Shown in pieces: positions 1 through 7,487 of a stretch of DNA of 36,195 bases. The stretch covers positions 1 to 36,195 of the forward strand of contig JAITMM010000231.1 of the NCBI GenBank assembly GCA_031277335.1, in the 5' to 3' direction. The stretch comes from Tannerella sp. GTDB lineage: Bacteria; Bacteroidota; Bacteroidia; Bacteroidales; Tannerellaceae. Position 1 is the first letter of the stretch, and every line of letters begins with the position of its first letter. The notes under the pieces were generated by a model. The model was not told where the DNA came from, did not search any database, and worked only from the letters and a program-made list of their open reading frames with translations. A program made the position numbers and the translations under genes.

Positions 1-180
1 CAGGCAATCAACTGCGCATGGACAATAGAGCCCCGGTGTTGGTTTCTGTTTTGCCAATGCCTCAGCATTAGACAACCTCAATTCCATCAATCCGTTATCA
101 TTGGATTTGACGTTCACACTCAATGCAGTCGCAACTGCAATTGTTACGAAGGCTATTCCTTTTAAAACTTTTTTAGTCAT
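1..180 (-). CDS. NVEALA-type secreted peptide precursor, copy 1 (3' end cut by window edge)
   Basis: Sixty codons are visible from ATG at 180; the gene runs off the window. The product starts MTKKVLKGIA, has a hydrophobic stretch at about residues 8-23, then the NVEALA-like motif SNAEALAK (37-44), then KQKPTPGLYC. It matches copy 2 (2381-2599) at 50 of 60 residues. Cysteines at 53, 55 and 59 keep the C-x-C-x3-C spacing of copy 2, while residues between them differ (E54P, D57V, N58D). The Ala-Leu-Ala end of the motif resembles a signal peptidase I site, so the part after residue 43 is probably released (inference). It starts 28 nt after the signal peptidase stop codon and is probably in the same operon. 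The function of these peptides is not known to me. Confidence 0.8.
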   Translation of the reverse strand, partial: MTKKVLKGIAFVTIAVATALSVNVKSNDNGLMELRLSNAEALAKQKPTPGLYCPCAVDCL

Positions 181-208
181 TTTATTTTATTAAAAAACAT
201 TCTTCCTC

Positions 209-1096
209 TTATTTCAGTCGCTTCATCCATCGCTTCCATCGAAATTTGTGTGTGAAGGGGTCAGTCGATTTCCATATAAGTATGGCTTTCCCTACGACCA
301 AATCTTCCGGCAACAACCCCCAATAACGCGAATCGTCTGAATTTGCAACATGGTCGCCTGCCATAAAATAGTAGTTACGGGTAAATGTATAGTTTTCAAT
401 CGATTCTCTGTTTAGCAGCACACTTCCGCCTTCTATGCGAATCGTTTTCCCTGTTTCATATTGAATCAGTGGCCTGTAAATTGCTATATTATTGACGTTT
501 ATATTAATCGCATCTCCTTTTCCCGGTATATAGATCGGGCCGAAATCTTTGATATTCCAATGATTATCGCTGTCTTGCGGGAAGCAGTTGAAAATATGCT
601 TGCTGATTGTTTCATCAGGTGTTTGAGACAGAAGCAGTTGCTGTAGCAGGTTGCCCAATGGTTGCTGATAACCTTTGATACCGAAAAAACCATTTTCAAT
701 AAAAAACGTATCGCCCGGAATAGCGATGCATCGCTTTATATAAAACAGATTCGTCTGCGCATTCAGCGTTCCCGGAAGCAGGAGATAGGGTGCATCAAAT
801 ACCAGGATATCGTTTCGCCGAATGGGATGCATTCCCTTAATCCGTTTATAAGGCGTGATTGAGCCATTAAACAAACCAAGGTTGTTATAAATGCGCGGGC
901 CAATCAATAGTTTATTTACCAGCACGAAATCTCCCGGCCAAATCTCCGGCTCCATCGAATCCGTCGGCACCTCGAACGATGCAAACAAAAATACCTGCAT
1001 CACAATCACCAACGCGATGGTCAGCAGGATCAGGTACAGCGCTTTAAACAGCTTTTTCAAGAGTTTTTTTCGTTGTAAGTGAGTTGTTTTTAGCAT
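209..1096 (-). CDS. lepB: Signal peptidase I (S26 family) inside a peptide operon
   Basis: Membrane-bound serine protease that removes signal peptides on the outer face of the inner membrane. From ATG at 1096 the product is 295 aa: a basic N terminus, one membrane anchor (about 19-39), the catalytic serine in PTDSMEP (Ser47), the catalytic lysine in YIKRC (Lys121), and the late conserved box GDHVANSDDSRYWG (248-261). A GTG at 1168 in the same frame would add 24 residues and leave only 7 nt after the DUF4221 gene. I prefer ATG because the basic-then-hydrophobic N terminus is more typical. A peptide gene follows 28 nt downstream, and the other peptide gene is two genes upstream, so this may be a dedicated copy for these peptides (inference); a housekeeping lepB would be elsewhere. 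Confidence 0.88.
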   Translation of the reverse strand: MLKTTHLQRKKLLKKLFKALYLILLTIALVIVMQVFLFASFEVPTDSMEPEIWPGDFVLVNKLLIGPRIYNNLGLFNGSITPYKRIKGMHPIRRNDILVFDAPYLLLPGTLNAQTNLFYIKRCIAIPGDTFFIENGFFGIKGYQQPLGNLLQQLLLSQTPDETISKHIFNCFPQDSDNHWNIKDFGPIYIPGKGDAININVNNIAIYRPLIQYETGKTIRIEGGSVLLNRESIENYTFTRNYYFMAGDHVANSDDSRYWGLLPEDLVVGKAILIWKSTDPFTHKFRWKRWMKRLK

Positions 1097-1175
1097 TTGT
1101 TGAAATGTATGCGATTGTTGAGCATTTTTAAATACCACCGGAAACAACAAGGAAAACGAAATGATCACTATTATT

Positions 1176-2327
1176 TCATTTATTCTTTTCCAGCCTGAAG
1201 CACACGAATTTTAATTCATCGTCACTGTATTCGGGATTTTTGAAATGACTGGCGGAAATATACAACCCGTCCTTGTTGACAAACACGACGCCCGGATTAT
1301 AGATATATTCAGGGAAAAGAGTTTCGCCAATCACCTGAAAATCACGGTTAAGAATCATAACGGAAAATATTTTCCGTCCATAATTCCATAGTTCTCTGAA
1401 ATTATCATTCATGTCTACTTCGTTCTTAGGATAGGCAAAACGATAATAGACATCTCTGTATGGGTCAAAAATCAGATTGCCGTAGTTAGGATTCTCAACT
1501 GCATTTTTCATCGGGTCGCCCGATGTCTTGATTTCGTCATACTCAACCTTTGGGATATACCTGCTGACGACGGGAATTTTACGAACCGATTGATGTTCAG
1601 GCAATGTCACATAAATATCCTCATCATAATAAAATGAGTAAATAAAATTAGCACCGTCAAAACAGCGGCTTAAATAATAAGTCGTCTGACTGTTTTTCGT
1701 CTTGACATTGGAAGCTGAGGCAAGAGGATAGTCAAACGGTAACACCCCTACTTCTTTCGTTTGCAAATCGATCGTTATGGACACGGGATTTGGTTGCATA
1801 GCCATATTGACTCCCCTAACAATAAACATTTTATTGTTATGTATGACAATGGGTCTGTACAAAAAAGATGTGGTATGCGAATAGCCTGTTATCAATCCGT
1901 CGGTCCCTTTTCCAAAGTCAATTCTATCTTTGACCTTTGCAGATGAATCGATTAATGCCATTACGGATGTCGATATGGTGGTCACATAGATATTATCCCA
2001 ATCTTTTATATAATACCCGAATAGCCGATCTATTCCATCCGGTCCTTCCAATGCAGGCTTAATTTTTCGTACTAATGTTCCGGTATTCATCTCATAGATC
2101 AAGATTTCATTTTTTCTCGCATTTTGAAAAGTAAGATATTCTTCTCCAATCCCATCAGTATAGGGGAACAAAACCATATTTAATGTACTTGTTTCGGAAT
2201 CCAATGGGAAAGTAAGTGTATTATCCGTTTTGACTAACGAATAATCATCTCTTGAAGAGTGGGCGCTTTTACAATCAAATAAAGAGATGATCAGTATAAA
2301 CGATAAAGATAGAGCTATATATCTCAT
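1176..2327 (-). CDS. DUF4221 family lipoprotein, predicted beta-propeller-like
   Basis: 383 aa. The N terminus is a lipoprotein signal with LFDC ending at Cys19. The body resembles DUF4221 proteins of Bacteroidales: an early TFPLD segment, EEYLTFQNARKNEILIY, then repeated strand-rich blocks such as LVRKIKPALEGPDGI and DNIYVTT, as expected for a propeller-like fold. Proteins of this kind often occur next to NVEALA peptides; their biochemical role is unknown to me. It starts just 14 nt past a strong intrinsic terminator that follows the upstream peptide gene, so its expression probably depends on readthrough or a local promoter. Likely anchored in a periplasm-facing or surface membrane leaflet. 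Confidence 0.75.
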   Translation of the reverse strand: MRYIALSLSFILIISLFDCKSAHSSRDDYSLVKTDNTLTFPLDSETSTLNMVLFPYTDGIGEEYLTFQNARKNEILIYEMNTGTLVRKIKPALEGPDGIDRLFGYYIKDWDNIYVTTISTSVMALIDSSAKVKDRIDFGKGTDGLITGYSHTTSFLYRPIVIHNNKMFIVRGVNMAMQPNPVSITIDLQTKEVGVLPFDYPLASASNVKTKNSQTTYYLSRCFDGANFIYSFYYDEDIYVTLPEHQSVRKIPVVSRYIPKVEYDEIKTSGDPMKNAVENPNYGNLIFDPYRDVYYRFAYPKNEVDMNDNFRELWNYGRKIFSVMILNRDFQVIGETLFPEYIYNPGVVFVNKDGLYISASHFKNPEYSDDELKFVCFRLEKNK

Positions 2328-2341
2328 AATATTTGAAATTT

Positions 2342-2373
2342 AAAAAAGCATAGCGCGATTTATCGCGCTATGC
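2342..2373 (-). terminator. Intrinsic terminator/attenuator after peptide copy 2
   Basis: Perfect 11-bp inverted repeat (GCATAGCGCGA at 2348-2358, TCGCGCTATGC at 2363-2373) with a 4-nt loop. On the minus strand it is followed by six Ts. It begins 7 nt after the peptide stop codon and ends 14 nt before the DUF4221 start, so it can separate abundant peptide mRNA from low-level downstream expression. Confidence 0.88.
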
Positions 2374-2380
2374 AAAAAAA

Positions 2381-2599
2381 TCACCAACCTTCTTTATAAC
2401 ATGCAGAACTTCCAGAATCAAGGCAATTATCTGCGCATTCACAATATAGTCCCGGTGTTGGTTTCTGTTTTGCCAATGCCTCGGCATTTGCCAAACCCAA
2501 TTCCGTCAATCCATTATCATTGGATTTGACGTTCACACTCAATGCAGTCGCAACTGCAATTGCCACTATGGCGATTCCGCCTAAAATTTTTTTAGTCAT
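2381..2599 (-). CDS. NVEALA-type secreted peptide precursor, copy 2 (complete)
   Basis: 72 aa. Basic start (MTKK), hydrophobic segment at about 5-23, a polar linker, then LANAEALAK (36-44), a variant of the motif that names the NVEALA family. The hydrophobic segment lies about 20 residues before the Ala-Leu-Ala site, unlike a normal signal peptide in which cleavage follows the core directly. If cut after Ala43, the product is 29 residues with four cysteines (53, 55, 59, 67), Pro-Thr-Pro-Gly near its start and Tyr-Lys-Glu-Gly-Trp at its end. The even number of cysteines fits one or two disulfides (inference). It lies between a thioredoxin-like lipoprotein gene and a terminator. Confidence 0.85.
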   Translation of the reverse strand: MTKKILGGIAIVAIAVATALSVNVKSNDNGLTELGLANAEALAKQKPTPGLYCECADNCLDSGSSACYKEGW

Positions 2600-2691
2600 T
2601 TTAATTTATTTTAAATTTGTAAATAAAAACAGTTTTTTGGGGTTGTTTGTATCATTTCACCAACCGAAAACCGACGGGTTTTCAAATTAAT

Positions 2692-2714
2692 TCAGTACAT
2701 TTGTCGTCTCCTTT
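2692..2714 (-). promoter_or_regulatory. Strong Shine-Dalgarno with a two-codon start-stop ORF in the peptide leader
   Basis: On the minus strand AAAGGAG (2714-2708) is followed 7 nt later by ATG TAC TGA (2700-2692). Strong Shine-Dalgarno sites are uncommon in Bacteroidota. The element is about 90 nt upstream of peptide copy 2. It could be a translational leader signal or chance; nothing else supports function. Confidence 0.25.
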
Positions 2715-2733
2715 CTTTTAATGTAGGAAGGCC

Positions 2734-2775
2734 GGGGGGATAGTAGTATGTTTTAGGCGAACGAACTATCCTCCC
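2734..2775. repeat. Inverted repeat between the DUF1573 gene and peptide copy 2
   Basis: GGGGGGATAGT (2734-2744) and ACTATCCTCCC (2765-2775) pair with one mismatch around a 20-nt loop. On the plus strand it is followed by six Ts; on the minus strand, the direction of the operon, there is no T tract on the exit side. It may be an RNA hairpin or operator in the leader of the peptide gene. Confidence 0.45.
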
Positions 2776-2789
2776 TTTTTTCCCGTTAA

Positions 2790-3668
2790 TCACTCTACCG
2801 TTCCGATCATACTTAGCTTTATTATAGATTCTTCTATATTTCCGTACACATCAATTGTTTTATTGAAAAAGCCGGTTTCGTCCGGTTTCACTTCCACCAT
2901 GATTTCCGTTTTCCCTCCTGGCGCTACAGGCTGTCTGCTCCACGCAGGAACCGTACATCCGCAGGAAGATCGCACACCCAATATCACAAACGGGTTACTG
3001 CCCGTATTTTCAATTTCAAAGACACACGAATAGGTTTCCCCTTTTTTCATCATCGGCAATTCCTGCCGGACAGGAGTTGCCGAGATGGTCGTAACAGGAT
3101 TTGACTGCCGCTTTTTGCCGCTGATTTGCTGTTTATACAATTCCCATATTGCGGGATTTATGGTAGGATTGCCGATAAGGACAACTTTATTGTCTCCATC
3201 CAGCAGGAAACATCGGAAATCATCGATGGCGGGAAACCGGTTTGACTTATCAATTAGATTTTCCGTGTCAATAAAAACAGGATACCGGAAATCATACAGT
3301 CTCATTTGAGACATGACTTCTTTAACATCCCTGTTTTTCGGCTGATAAAACATAAGCAAATCCATTTGCCCCGGAAACAGTGAATCGGCTTCGGCCATCA
3401 ATTGTTTCCAAACGGAAATTTTCATTCTGCAAGTATTGCAACCCGTTGAGTCGACATACAGCATGATTTTATACGTCGCGGGATGGTGCGGGTCTATGCA
3501 AACCGTATCCCTGCCGGAAGACTGACAAGGGATACCGGCAGGAAATTGAATCTCTCTCCCTGTCCATTCGGCTATGATTTTTGCTGCAACATCCCTACGG
3601 CTATTTTCCCTGCAGGAGGGAAAACATACCCAAAATGAAACGACCAAAATGAATACACTCTTTTGCAT
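2790..3668 (-). CDS. Lipoprotein with thioredoxin-like N-terminal and DUF1573 C-terminal domain
   Basis: 292 aa. A hydrophobic start ends at a possible lipid-modified Cys19 (FPSC). Residues about 60-185 look like a thioredoxin fold: strands YKIMLYVDS, then a CNTC motif (77-80) at the usual CxxC position, and a later FRCFLLDGDNKVVLIGNP strand pair. Residues about 195-292 are a DUF1573 Ig-like domain, with the hallmark SSCGCTVPAW (234-243) followed by PGGKTEI and the closing GFFNKTIDVYGN. Proteins with this layout are common in Bacteroidales; exact roles are unknown. In this operon the CxxC may act on the cysteines of the exported peptides (inference). A consensus promoter lies just upstream. 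Confidence 0.8.
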   Translation of the reverse strand: MQKSVFILVVSFWVCFPSCRENSRRDVAAKIIAEWTGREIQFPAGIPCQSSGRDTVCIDPHHPATYKIMLYVDSTGCNTCRMKISVWKQLMAEADSLFPGQMDLLMFYQPKNRDVKEVMSQMRLYDFRYPVFIDTENLIDKSNRFPAIDDFRCFLLDGDNKVVLIGNPTINPAIWELYKQQISGKKRQSNPVTTISATPVRQELPMMKKGETYSCVFEIENTGSNPFVILGVRSSCGCTVPAWSRQPVAPGGKTEIMVEVKPDETGFFNKTIDVYGNIEESIIKLSMIGTVE

Positions 3669-3693
3669 GACTTGACGGTTATAATTTCTGCCT

Positions 3694-3702
3694 GCAAAGT
3701 TA
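3694..3702 (-). promoter_or_regulatory. Bacteroidota -7 promoter element for the DUF1573 gene
   Basis: Minus-strand TAACTTTGC matches TAnnTTTGC. The -33 region about 19 nt upstream reads TTTA, a near match. The start codon lies 26 nt downstream of the element. Confidence 0.6.
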
Positions 3703-3860
3703 GCACGTTTTATATTTTTCTAAACTATTATTTAACGTAATATAATTGTTCTAAGGATGTAATTATTTCGATTTTTTTAATAAATATAAACATTTAATAA
3801 TTATTATATTATAAAAAAATGAACGTTTGCCCTACAATTTTTTATCTAAAATTCGTATTT

Positions 3861-3899
3861 CCTTCAAAAATTTTACGATTATCCTTCAAAAATTTTACG
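3861..3899. repeat. Two 17-bp direct repeats, 22-bp period
   Basis: CCTTCAAAAATTTTACG occurs at 3861-3877 and, without mismatch, at 3883-3899, directly beyond the stop codon of the tandem-HTH regulator. The surrounding stretch 3700-3900 is very AT-rich and contains no other recognisable gene. Confidence 0.8.
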
Positions 3900-3901
3900 T
3901 T

Positions 3902-4585
3902 TTACAATTTTTTCTGATTTTCAAGTCGTGTATAATCCAAAGAAAAGTCAGGATTACGAGGATCGAAAATCCGGATTTCCCTATCTGTAATGACCATTTC
4001 AATTTTATCGCCCATTTCGATAAAAGGAGAGATATACATCTTCGATAAAAAAAGTTCAGCGATTAAATTGCGGTTGAACAGTTGTGACATTTCAATCAAT
4101 TTTTTTATTTTCATTTCTTTCTTAGTAAAATAATAATATTTGATTAAGTTTTCAGAGCAACCCATTTTATTGGCAATAGATTTAGAAGTACATCCGTTTT
4201 GTTTAGACAATGCTTTTAAATATACCCCTACATCAATTACGTCCATGTCAGAGCTTTTACCGACAAAAGTATTTAATGTAAACTTATGATTGTATGCGTC
4301 TAAAGTGATAGTAAAAAGTTTTTTGCGATCCGGCGGCATTGAAAATGGAATGAACGATAGATATTCCTTTGAGATATCTTCAAGCAGATTGTGTTCCAAC
4401 ACATAAGATATACGCCCAATGTCACTCGAGTACATATCAGGCAAACGAAAAATTTTGTCTGCATTTTTGATATAGCGTCCATCAAGTACGCTAACGATAA
4501 GTTGTGGGGTAATCTTTTTCTTCTCGGCAACTTGCTTGATCATTTTTCCCACGTGTAAATTGTTTAGTAAATCATTTGTTTTCAT
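3902..4585 (-). CDS. Putative regulator with two HTH-like segments
   Basis: 227 aa. Residues about 11-66 (VGKMIKQVAEKKKITPQLIV then LPDMYSSDIGRISYVL) and about 118-176 (VGVYLKALSKQNGCTSKSIA then KKLIEMSQLFNRNLIAEL) share a pattern often seen in small Bacteroidota XRE-like proteins: a first helix starting V/I-G-x-x-I/L-K, a helix-turn-helix with a gap, and a closing helix ending near a large hydrophobic residue. This looks like an internal duplication of a lambda-repressor-like domain. A strong promoter with a leader of about 110 nt precedes it. It sits at the head of the peptide operon on the same strand, so it is the obvious candidate for controlling it (inference). Confidence 0.6.
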   Translation of the reverse strand: MKTNDLLNNLHVGKMIKQVAEKKKITPQLIVSVLDGRYIKNADKIFRLPDMYSSDIGRISYVLEHNLLEDISKEYLSFIPFSMPPDRKKLFTITLDAYNHKFTLNTFVGKSSDMDVIDVGVYLKALSKQNGCTSKSIANKMGCSENLIKYYYFTKKEMKIKKLIEMSQLFNRNLIAELFLSKMYISPFIEMGDKIEMVITDREIRIFDPRNPDFSLDYTRLENQKKL

Positions 4586-4703
4586 CTGTTCTTCTATTTA
4601 TATGTTATTGAATGTTAATAGTTTCATTTGAAAAGTGATACGGATCAAATGAATGACGTAATATATGCTTGATATTTTTTGCCATCGTCTAATACAATTT
4701 AAT

Positions 4704-4736
4704 GCAAAAATATTACATTATTTTATATTGGACAAA
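4704..4736 (-). promoter_or_regulatory. Promoter for the tandem-HTH regulator
   Basis: On the minus strand TTTG (4736-4733), a 20-nt spacer and TATTTTTGC (4712-4704) match the Bacteroidota vegetative promoter. Transcription would begin near 4697, giving a leader of roughly 110 nt. Confidence 0.7.
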
Positions 4737-4811
4737 TATTTTTTCGTTTATTTTTAGTAAAATATACTTAAAATAAAATTTAGAAAATGATTTTATAAAA
4801 AATTATACTCG

Positions 4812-4847
4812 TTTTAATGCGAAAACGCTTTAGCTCTGGCATTAAAA
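4812..4847. repeat. 9-bp inverted repeat downstream of proS
   Basis: TTTTAATGC (4812-4820) and GCATTAAAA (4839-4847) are perfectly complementary with an 18-nt gap. The element lies 28 nt past the proS stop codon. It may be a weak terminator for proS or a protein-binding site; the low GC stem makes either call uncertain. Confidence 0.4.
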
Positions 4848-4874
4848 AGAAATATAAACTCAATATTGTGATAC

Positions 4875-6356
4875 TCAATATGCTCGGGCAAACATAACTC
4901 GCTGTGTAGAAGGGCGTCCGGTGACCATGCATTGTCCGGGCGTGTTGTCGCCCGAAAGCGGGATGCAGCGGATGGTGGCTTTTGTTTCGGCCTTGATTTT
5001 GTCTTCCGTTTCCTGAGTGCCGTCCCAGTGAGCCGACAGAAATCCTCCTTTTTCGATTTCTATCTTAAATTCTTCGTATGAATCTACGGGGCGGGTGACG
5101 GAGGCACGGAAATCGTACGCTTTACGGTAGATATTTTGCTGGATAGCAGCTAATAAATCTTTTACATAGACGTCAATGTTTTCCATCGGGGCTGTTTCCT
5201 TGCTGAGCGTGTCGCGGCGCGCCACCTCGATCGTGCCGTTTTCAAGGTCGCGGGCGCCGATGGCTAAACGCACAGGGACGCCTTTCAACTCGTATTCGGC
5301 AAATTTCCAGCCCGGCTTCCTATTGTCCGAGTTGTCGTATTTGACGCTGATGCCCAGGGCTTTCAATCCGGCAATGATGGTGGATGCTTTTTCATTGATG
5401 CGCGACAGTTGTTCGTCGTTTTTATAGATCGGGACGATGACGACCTGGAAAGGCGCCAGGTTGGGCGGCAGCACCAGCCCGTTATCGTCCGAATGGGTCA
5501 TGATCAATGCGCCGATCAGCCGTGTCGAAACGCCCCAGGAGGTAGCCCAGACGTATTCTTCCCTGTTTTCGTTGTTGATGAATTTCACGTCGAAGGCTTT
5601 GGCGAAATTCTGTCCGAGGAAATGCGAGGTGCCTGCCTGCAACGCCTTGCCGTCCTGCATCATGGCTTCGATGCAATATGTTTCCAAAGCGCCTGCAAAC
5701 CGTTCGCTGGCCGTTTTGATCCCTTTGATGACGGGAATGGCCATAAATTCTTCGGCAAACTTGGCGTAAATATCTAATATCCTTAGTGTTTCCTCTTCCG
5801 CTTCCCCGCGTGTGGCATGGGCGGTATGGCCTTCCTGCCACAGAAATTCGGCGGTGCGGAGAAACAGGCGGGTGCGCATCTCCCAGCGCATCACGTTGGC
5901 CCACTGATTGATAAGGATGGGCAGGTCGCGGTAGGACTGGATCCAGTTTTTATATGTATTCCAGATGATGGTTTCGGAAGTGGGGCGGATGATTAATTCT
6001 TCCTCCAGCTTGGCTGACGGGTCGACAACGACGCCGCCTCCCTCAGGGTCGTTTTTCAGCCGGTAATGGGTCACAACGGCACATTCCTTGGCAAATCCTT
6101 CGACATGGTCGGCCTCGCGACTCATAAACGACTTGGGGATCAGCAACGGGAAATAGGCATTCTGATGTCCCGATTCCTTGAACATATCGTCCAGTGCACG
6201 CTGCATCTTTTCCCAGATTGCATAGCCATAAGGCTTGATAACCATGCATCCGCGCACGGCGGCGTTCTCCGCCATGTCTGCCTTGATCACTAAATCCTGA
6301 TACCACTGAGCGTAATTTTCGCTTCTGGATGTCAGCTCTTTTAATTCTTTTGCCAT
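4875..6356 (-). CDS. proS: Proline--tRNA ligase, type 3 (archaeal/eukaryote-like)
   Basis: 493 aa. Charges tRNA-Pro with proline in the cytoplasm. The length, the lack of the bacterial-type editing insertion and the C-terminal zinc-binding-like region ending in an aromatic residue (RVMFARAY) mark the type 3 form usual in Bacteroidota. Class II motifs are visible: motif 1 around [16 protein letters not shown], the RPTSE box (124-128), motif 2 around [20 protein letters not shown] (155-174), and motif 3 with [19 protein letters not shown]. An anticodon-binding domain follows at about 300-400. The gene stands alone, with a repeat-filled gap on its 5' side. Confidence 0.96.
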   Translation of the reverse strand: MAKELKELTSRSENYAQWYQDLVIKADMAENAAVRGCMVIKPYGYAIWEKMQRALDDMFKESGHQNAYFPLLIPKSFMSREADHVEGFAKECAVVTHYRLKNDPEGGGVVVDPSAKLEEELIIRPTSETIIWNTYKNWIQSYRDLPILINQWANVMRWEMRTRLFLRTAEFLWQEGHTAHATRGEAEEETLRILDIYAKFAEEFMAIPVIKGIKTASERFAGALETYCIEAMMQDGKALQAGTSHFLGQNFAKAFDVKFINNENREEYVWATSWGVSTRLIGALIMTHSDDNGLVLPPNLAPFQVVIVPIYKNDEQLSRINEKASTIIAGLKALGISVKYDNSDNRKPGWKFAEYELKGVPVRLAIGARDLENGTIEVARRDTLSKETAPMENIDVYVKDLLAAIQQNIYRKAYDFRASVTRPVDSYEEFKIEIEKGGFLSAHWDGTQETEDKIKAETKATIRCIPLSGDNTPGQCMVTGRPSTQRVMFARAY

Positions 6357-6373
6357 AGTTTTTATTTTTTAAT

Positions 6374-6420
6374 CCACGAATATTTTTTTGTCCACGAATT
6401 ACACGAATTGCACGAATTTT
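6374..6420. repeat. CACGAATT-type short repeats
   Basis: Several copies of CACGAAT separated by 1-12 nt, including three spaced about 9-10 bp apart (CCACGAATTA, CACGAATTG, CACGAATTTT at 6392-6420), lie upstream of proS. Such motifs are scattered in many genomes; no function is evident here. Confidence 0.7.
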
Positions 6421-6552
6421 TTAATCTTTGAACCTTGAATTTTTGAATCCCCAAGCTGCGCTTCGCTTGCAAGGGGCTATATAGCTTTGCCTCCAACGGA
6501 GGCGTTTTGAATCCTTGAATCTTTGAATTTTTGAGTCTTTGAATTTTCGAAT
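6421..6552. repeat. Octamer arrays (TTTGAATC-like) around a GC-rich hairpin
   Basis: The stretch 6505-6552 is six consecutive 8-bp units (TTTTGAAT, CCTTGAAT, CTTTGAAT, TTTTGAGT, CTTTGAAT, TTTCGAAT), ending three bases before the panB stop codon. A shorter octamer array lies at 6421-6450. Between them is an island with a perfect hairpin GCCTCC-AAC-GGAGGC (6489-6503). There is no open reading frame here. Confidence 0.8.
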
Positions 6553-6555
6553 CCG

Positions 6556-7377
6556 TCAGTATTGTTCCTTCTCATTCGGAAAATCCCCATCTTTCACGTC
6601 TTTTATATAAGCCTGCACTGCGTTGGTAATCACCTCATACAGGTTGGCGTAGCGACGCAGGAAACGCGGTGAAAAATCCAGGTTGATGCCCAACATGTCG
6701 TGCATGACAAGTACCTGTCCGTCAACGCCTCCGCCTGCGCCGATGCTGATGATGGGGATTTTCAGATCCGCCGCCACGGTGGCTGCAAGGTTGGCCGGAA
6801 TCTTTTCCAGCACGATGGCAAAGCATCCTATTTCTTCGAGCAGCCGGGCGTTTTCAATCAGTTTCTGAGCTTCGGCTTCTTCACGCGCTCTGACGGCGTA
6901 AGTTCCGAATTTATTGATAGACTGCGGTGTAAGTCCGAGGTGTCCCATCACCGGAATCCCTGCGCTCAAAATCCGGATGATCGACTCCTTGATTTCGGCG
7001 CCTCCTTCCAGTTTGATGCAATCGGCGTGCGTCTCCTTCATCACGCGGATGGCCGACTTCAGCGCTTCCCGCGAATCTCCCTGATAGGCGCCAAACGGCA
7101 AATCCACCACCACCAGCGCCCGTTTGACGGCTTTCACCACCGATTTTCCGTGATAAATCATCTGGTCGAGCGTGATGGGAAGCGTCGTCACATGCCCGGC
7201 CATCACGTTCGAGGCCGAATCGCCGACCAGGATCACATCCATCCCTGCCCCGTCAATGATTTTTGCCATTGAAAAATCATAAGCCGTCAGCATGGATATC
7301 TTCTCGCCACGCTGTTTCATCTCCATCAAACGATGGGTGGTCACCTTTCTATTGTCTTCGGATAATACTGCTGCCAT
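6556..7377 (-). CDS. panB: 3-methyl-2-oxobutanoate hydroxymethyltransferase
   Basis: 273 aa from ATG at 7377. Transfers a hydroxymethyl group from methylenetetrahydrofolate to 2-oxoisovalerate, the first step of pantothenate synthesis. The (beta/alpha)8 barrel motifs are intact: [26 protein letters not shown] with the metal-binding Asp53, [14 protein letters not shown] (121-126), [12 protein letters not shown] and [16 protein letters not shown]. An in-frame upstream start at 7404 is rejected because it would lie inside the promoter element at 7401-7409. The next gene on this strand is proS, but repeat arrays separate them, so I see no operon. Confidence 0.97.
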   Translation of the reverse strand: MAAVLSEDNRKVTTHRLMEMKQRGEKISMLTAYDFSMAKIIDGAGMDVILVGDSASNVMAGHVTTLPITLDQMIYHGKSVVKAVKRALVVVDLPFGAYQGDSREALKSAIRVMKETHADCIKLEGGAEIKESIIRILSAGIPVMGHLGLTPQSINKFGTYAVRAREEAEAQKLIENARLLEEIGCFAIVLEKIPANLAATVAADLKIPIISIGAGGGVDGQVLVMHDMLGINLDFSPRFLRRYANLYEVITNAVQAYIKDVKDGDFPNEKEQY

Positions 7378-7400
7378 AGCTTTTATGTTAAAATTGCGGC

Positions 7401-7409
7401 ACAAAGATA
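7401..7409 (-). promoter_or_regulatory. -7 promoter element for panB
   Basis: Minus-strand TATCTTTGT fits TAnnTTTG. It is 24 nt upstream of the ATG at 7377, implying a very short leader, and supports the shorter panB start. It lies back-to-back with the higB promoter. Confidence 0.55.
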
Positions 7410-7438
7410 CGCTTTTCTATTTATCTATCCATAAAATC

Positions 7439-7470
7439 TTTGCCGATTGAGAAGAATTGTATAATTTTGC
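7439..7470 (+). promoter_or_regulatory. Promoter for the HigB toxin gene
   Basis: TTTG (7439-7442), a 19-nt spacer and TAATTTTGC (7462-7470) give an almost ideal Bacteroidota promoter. It lies 17 nt upstream of the ATG at 7488 and rules out the longer reading frame opening at 7440. Confidence 0.75.
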
Positions 7471-7487
7471 GTCACAATAAAGCTGTA

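Noticed and set aside
5409..5777. Plus-strand open frames inside proS
   Set aside because: They are antisense to a complete, well-conserved tRNA ligase gene.
6489..6503. GC hairpin as the panB terminator
   Set aside because: The stem is good but on the minus strand it is followed by AAAGC rather than a T tract.
7404..7404. Earlier panB start giving nine extra residues
   Set aside because: The codon overlaps the likely -7 promoter element; the extra residues are not conserved-looking.
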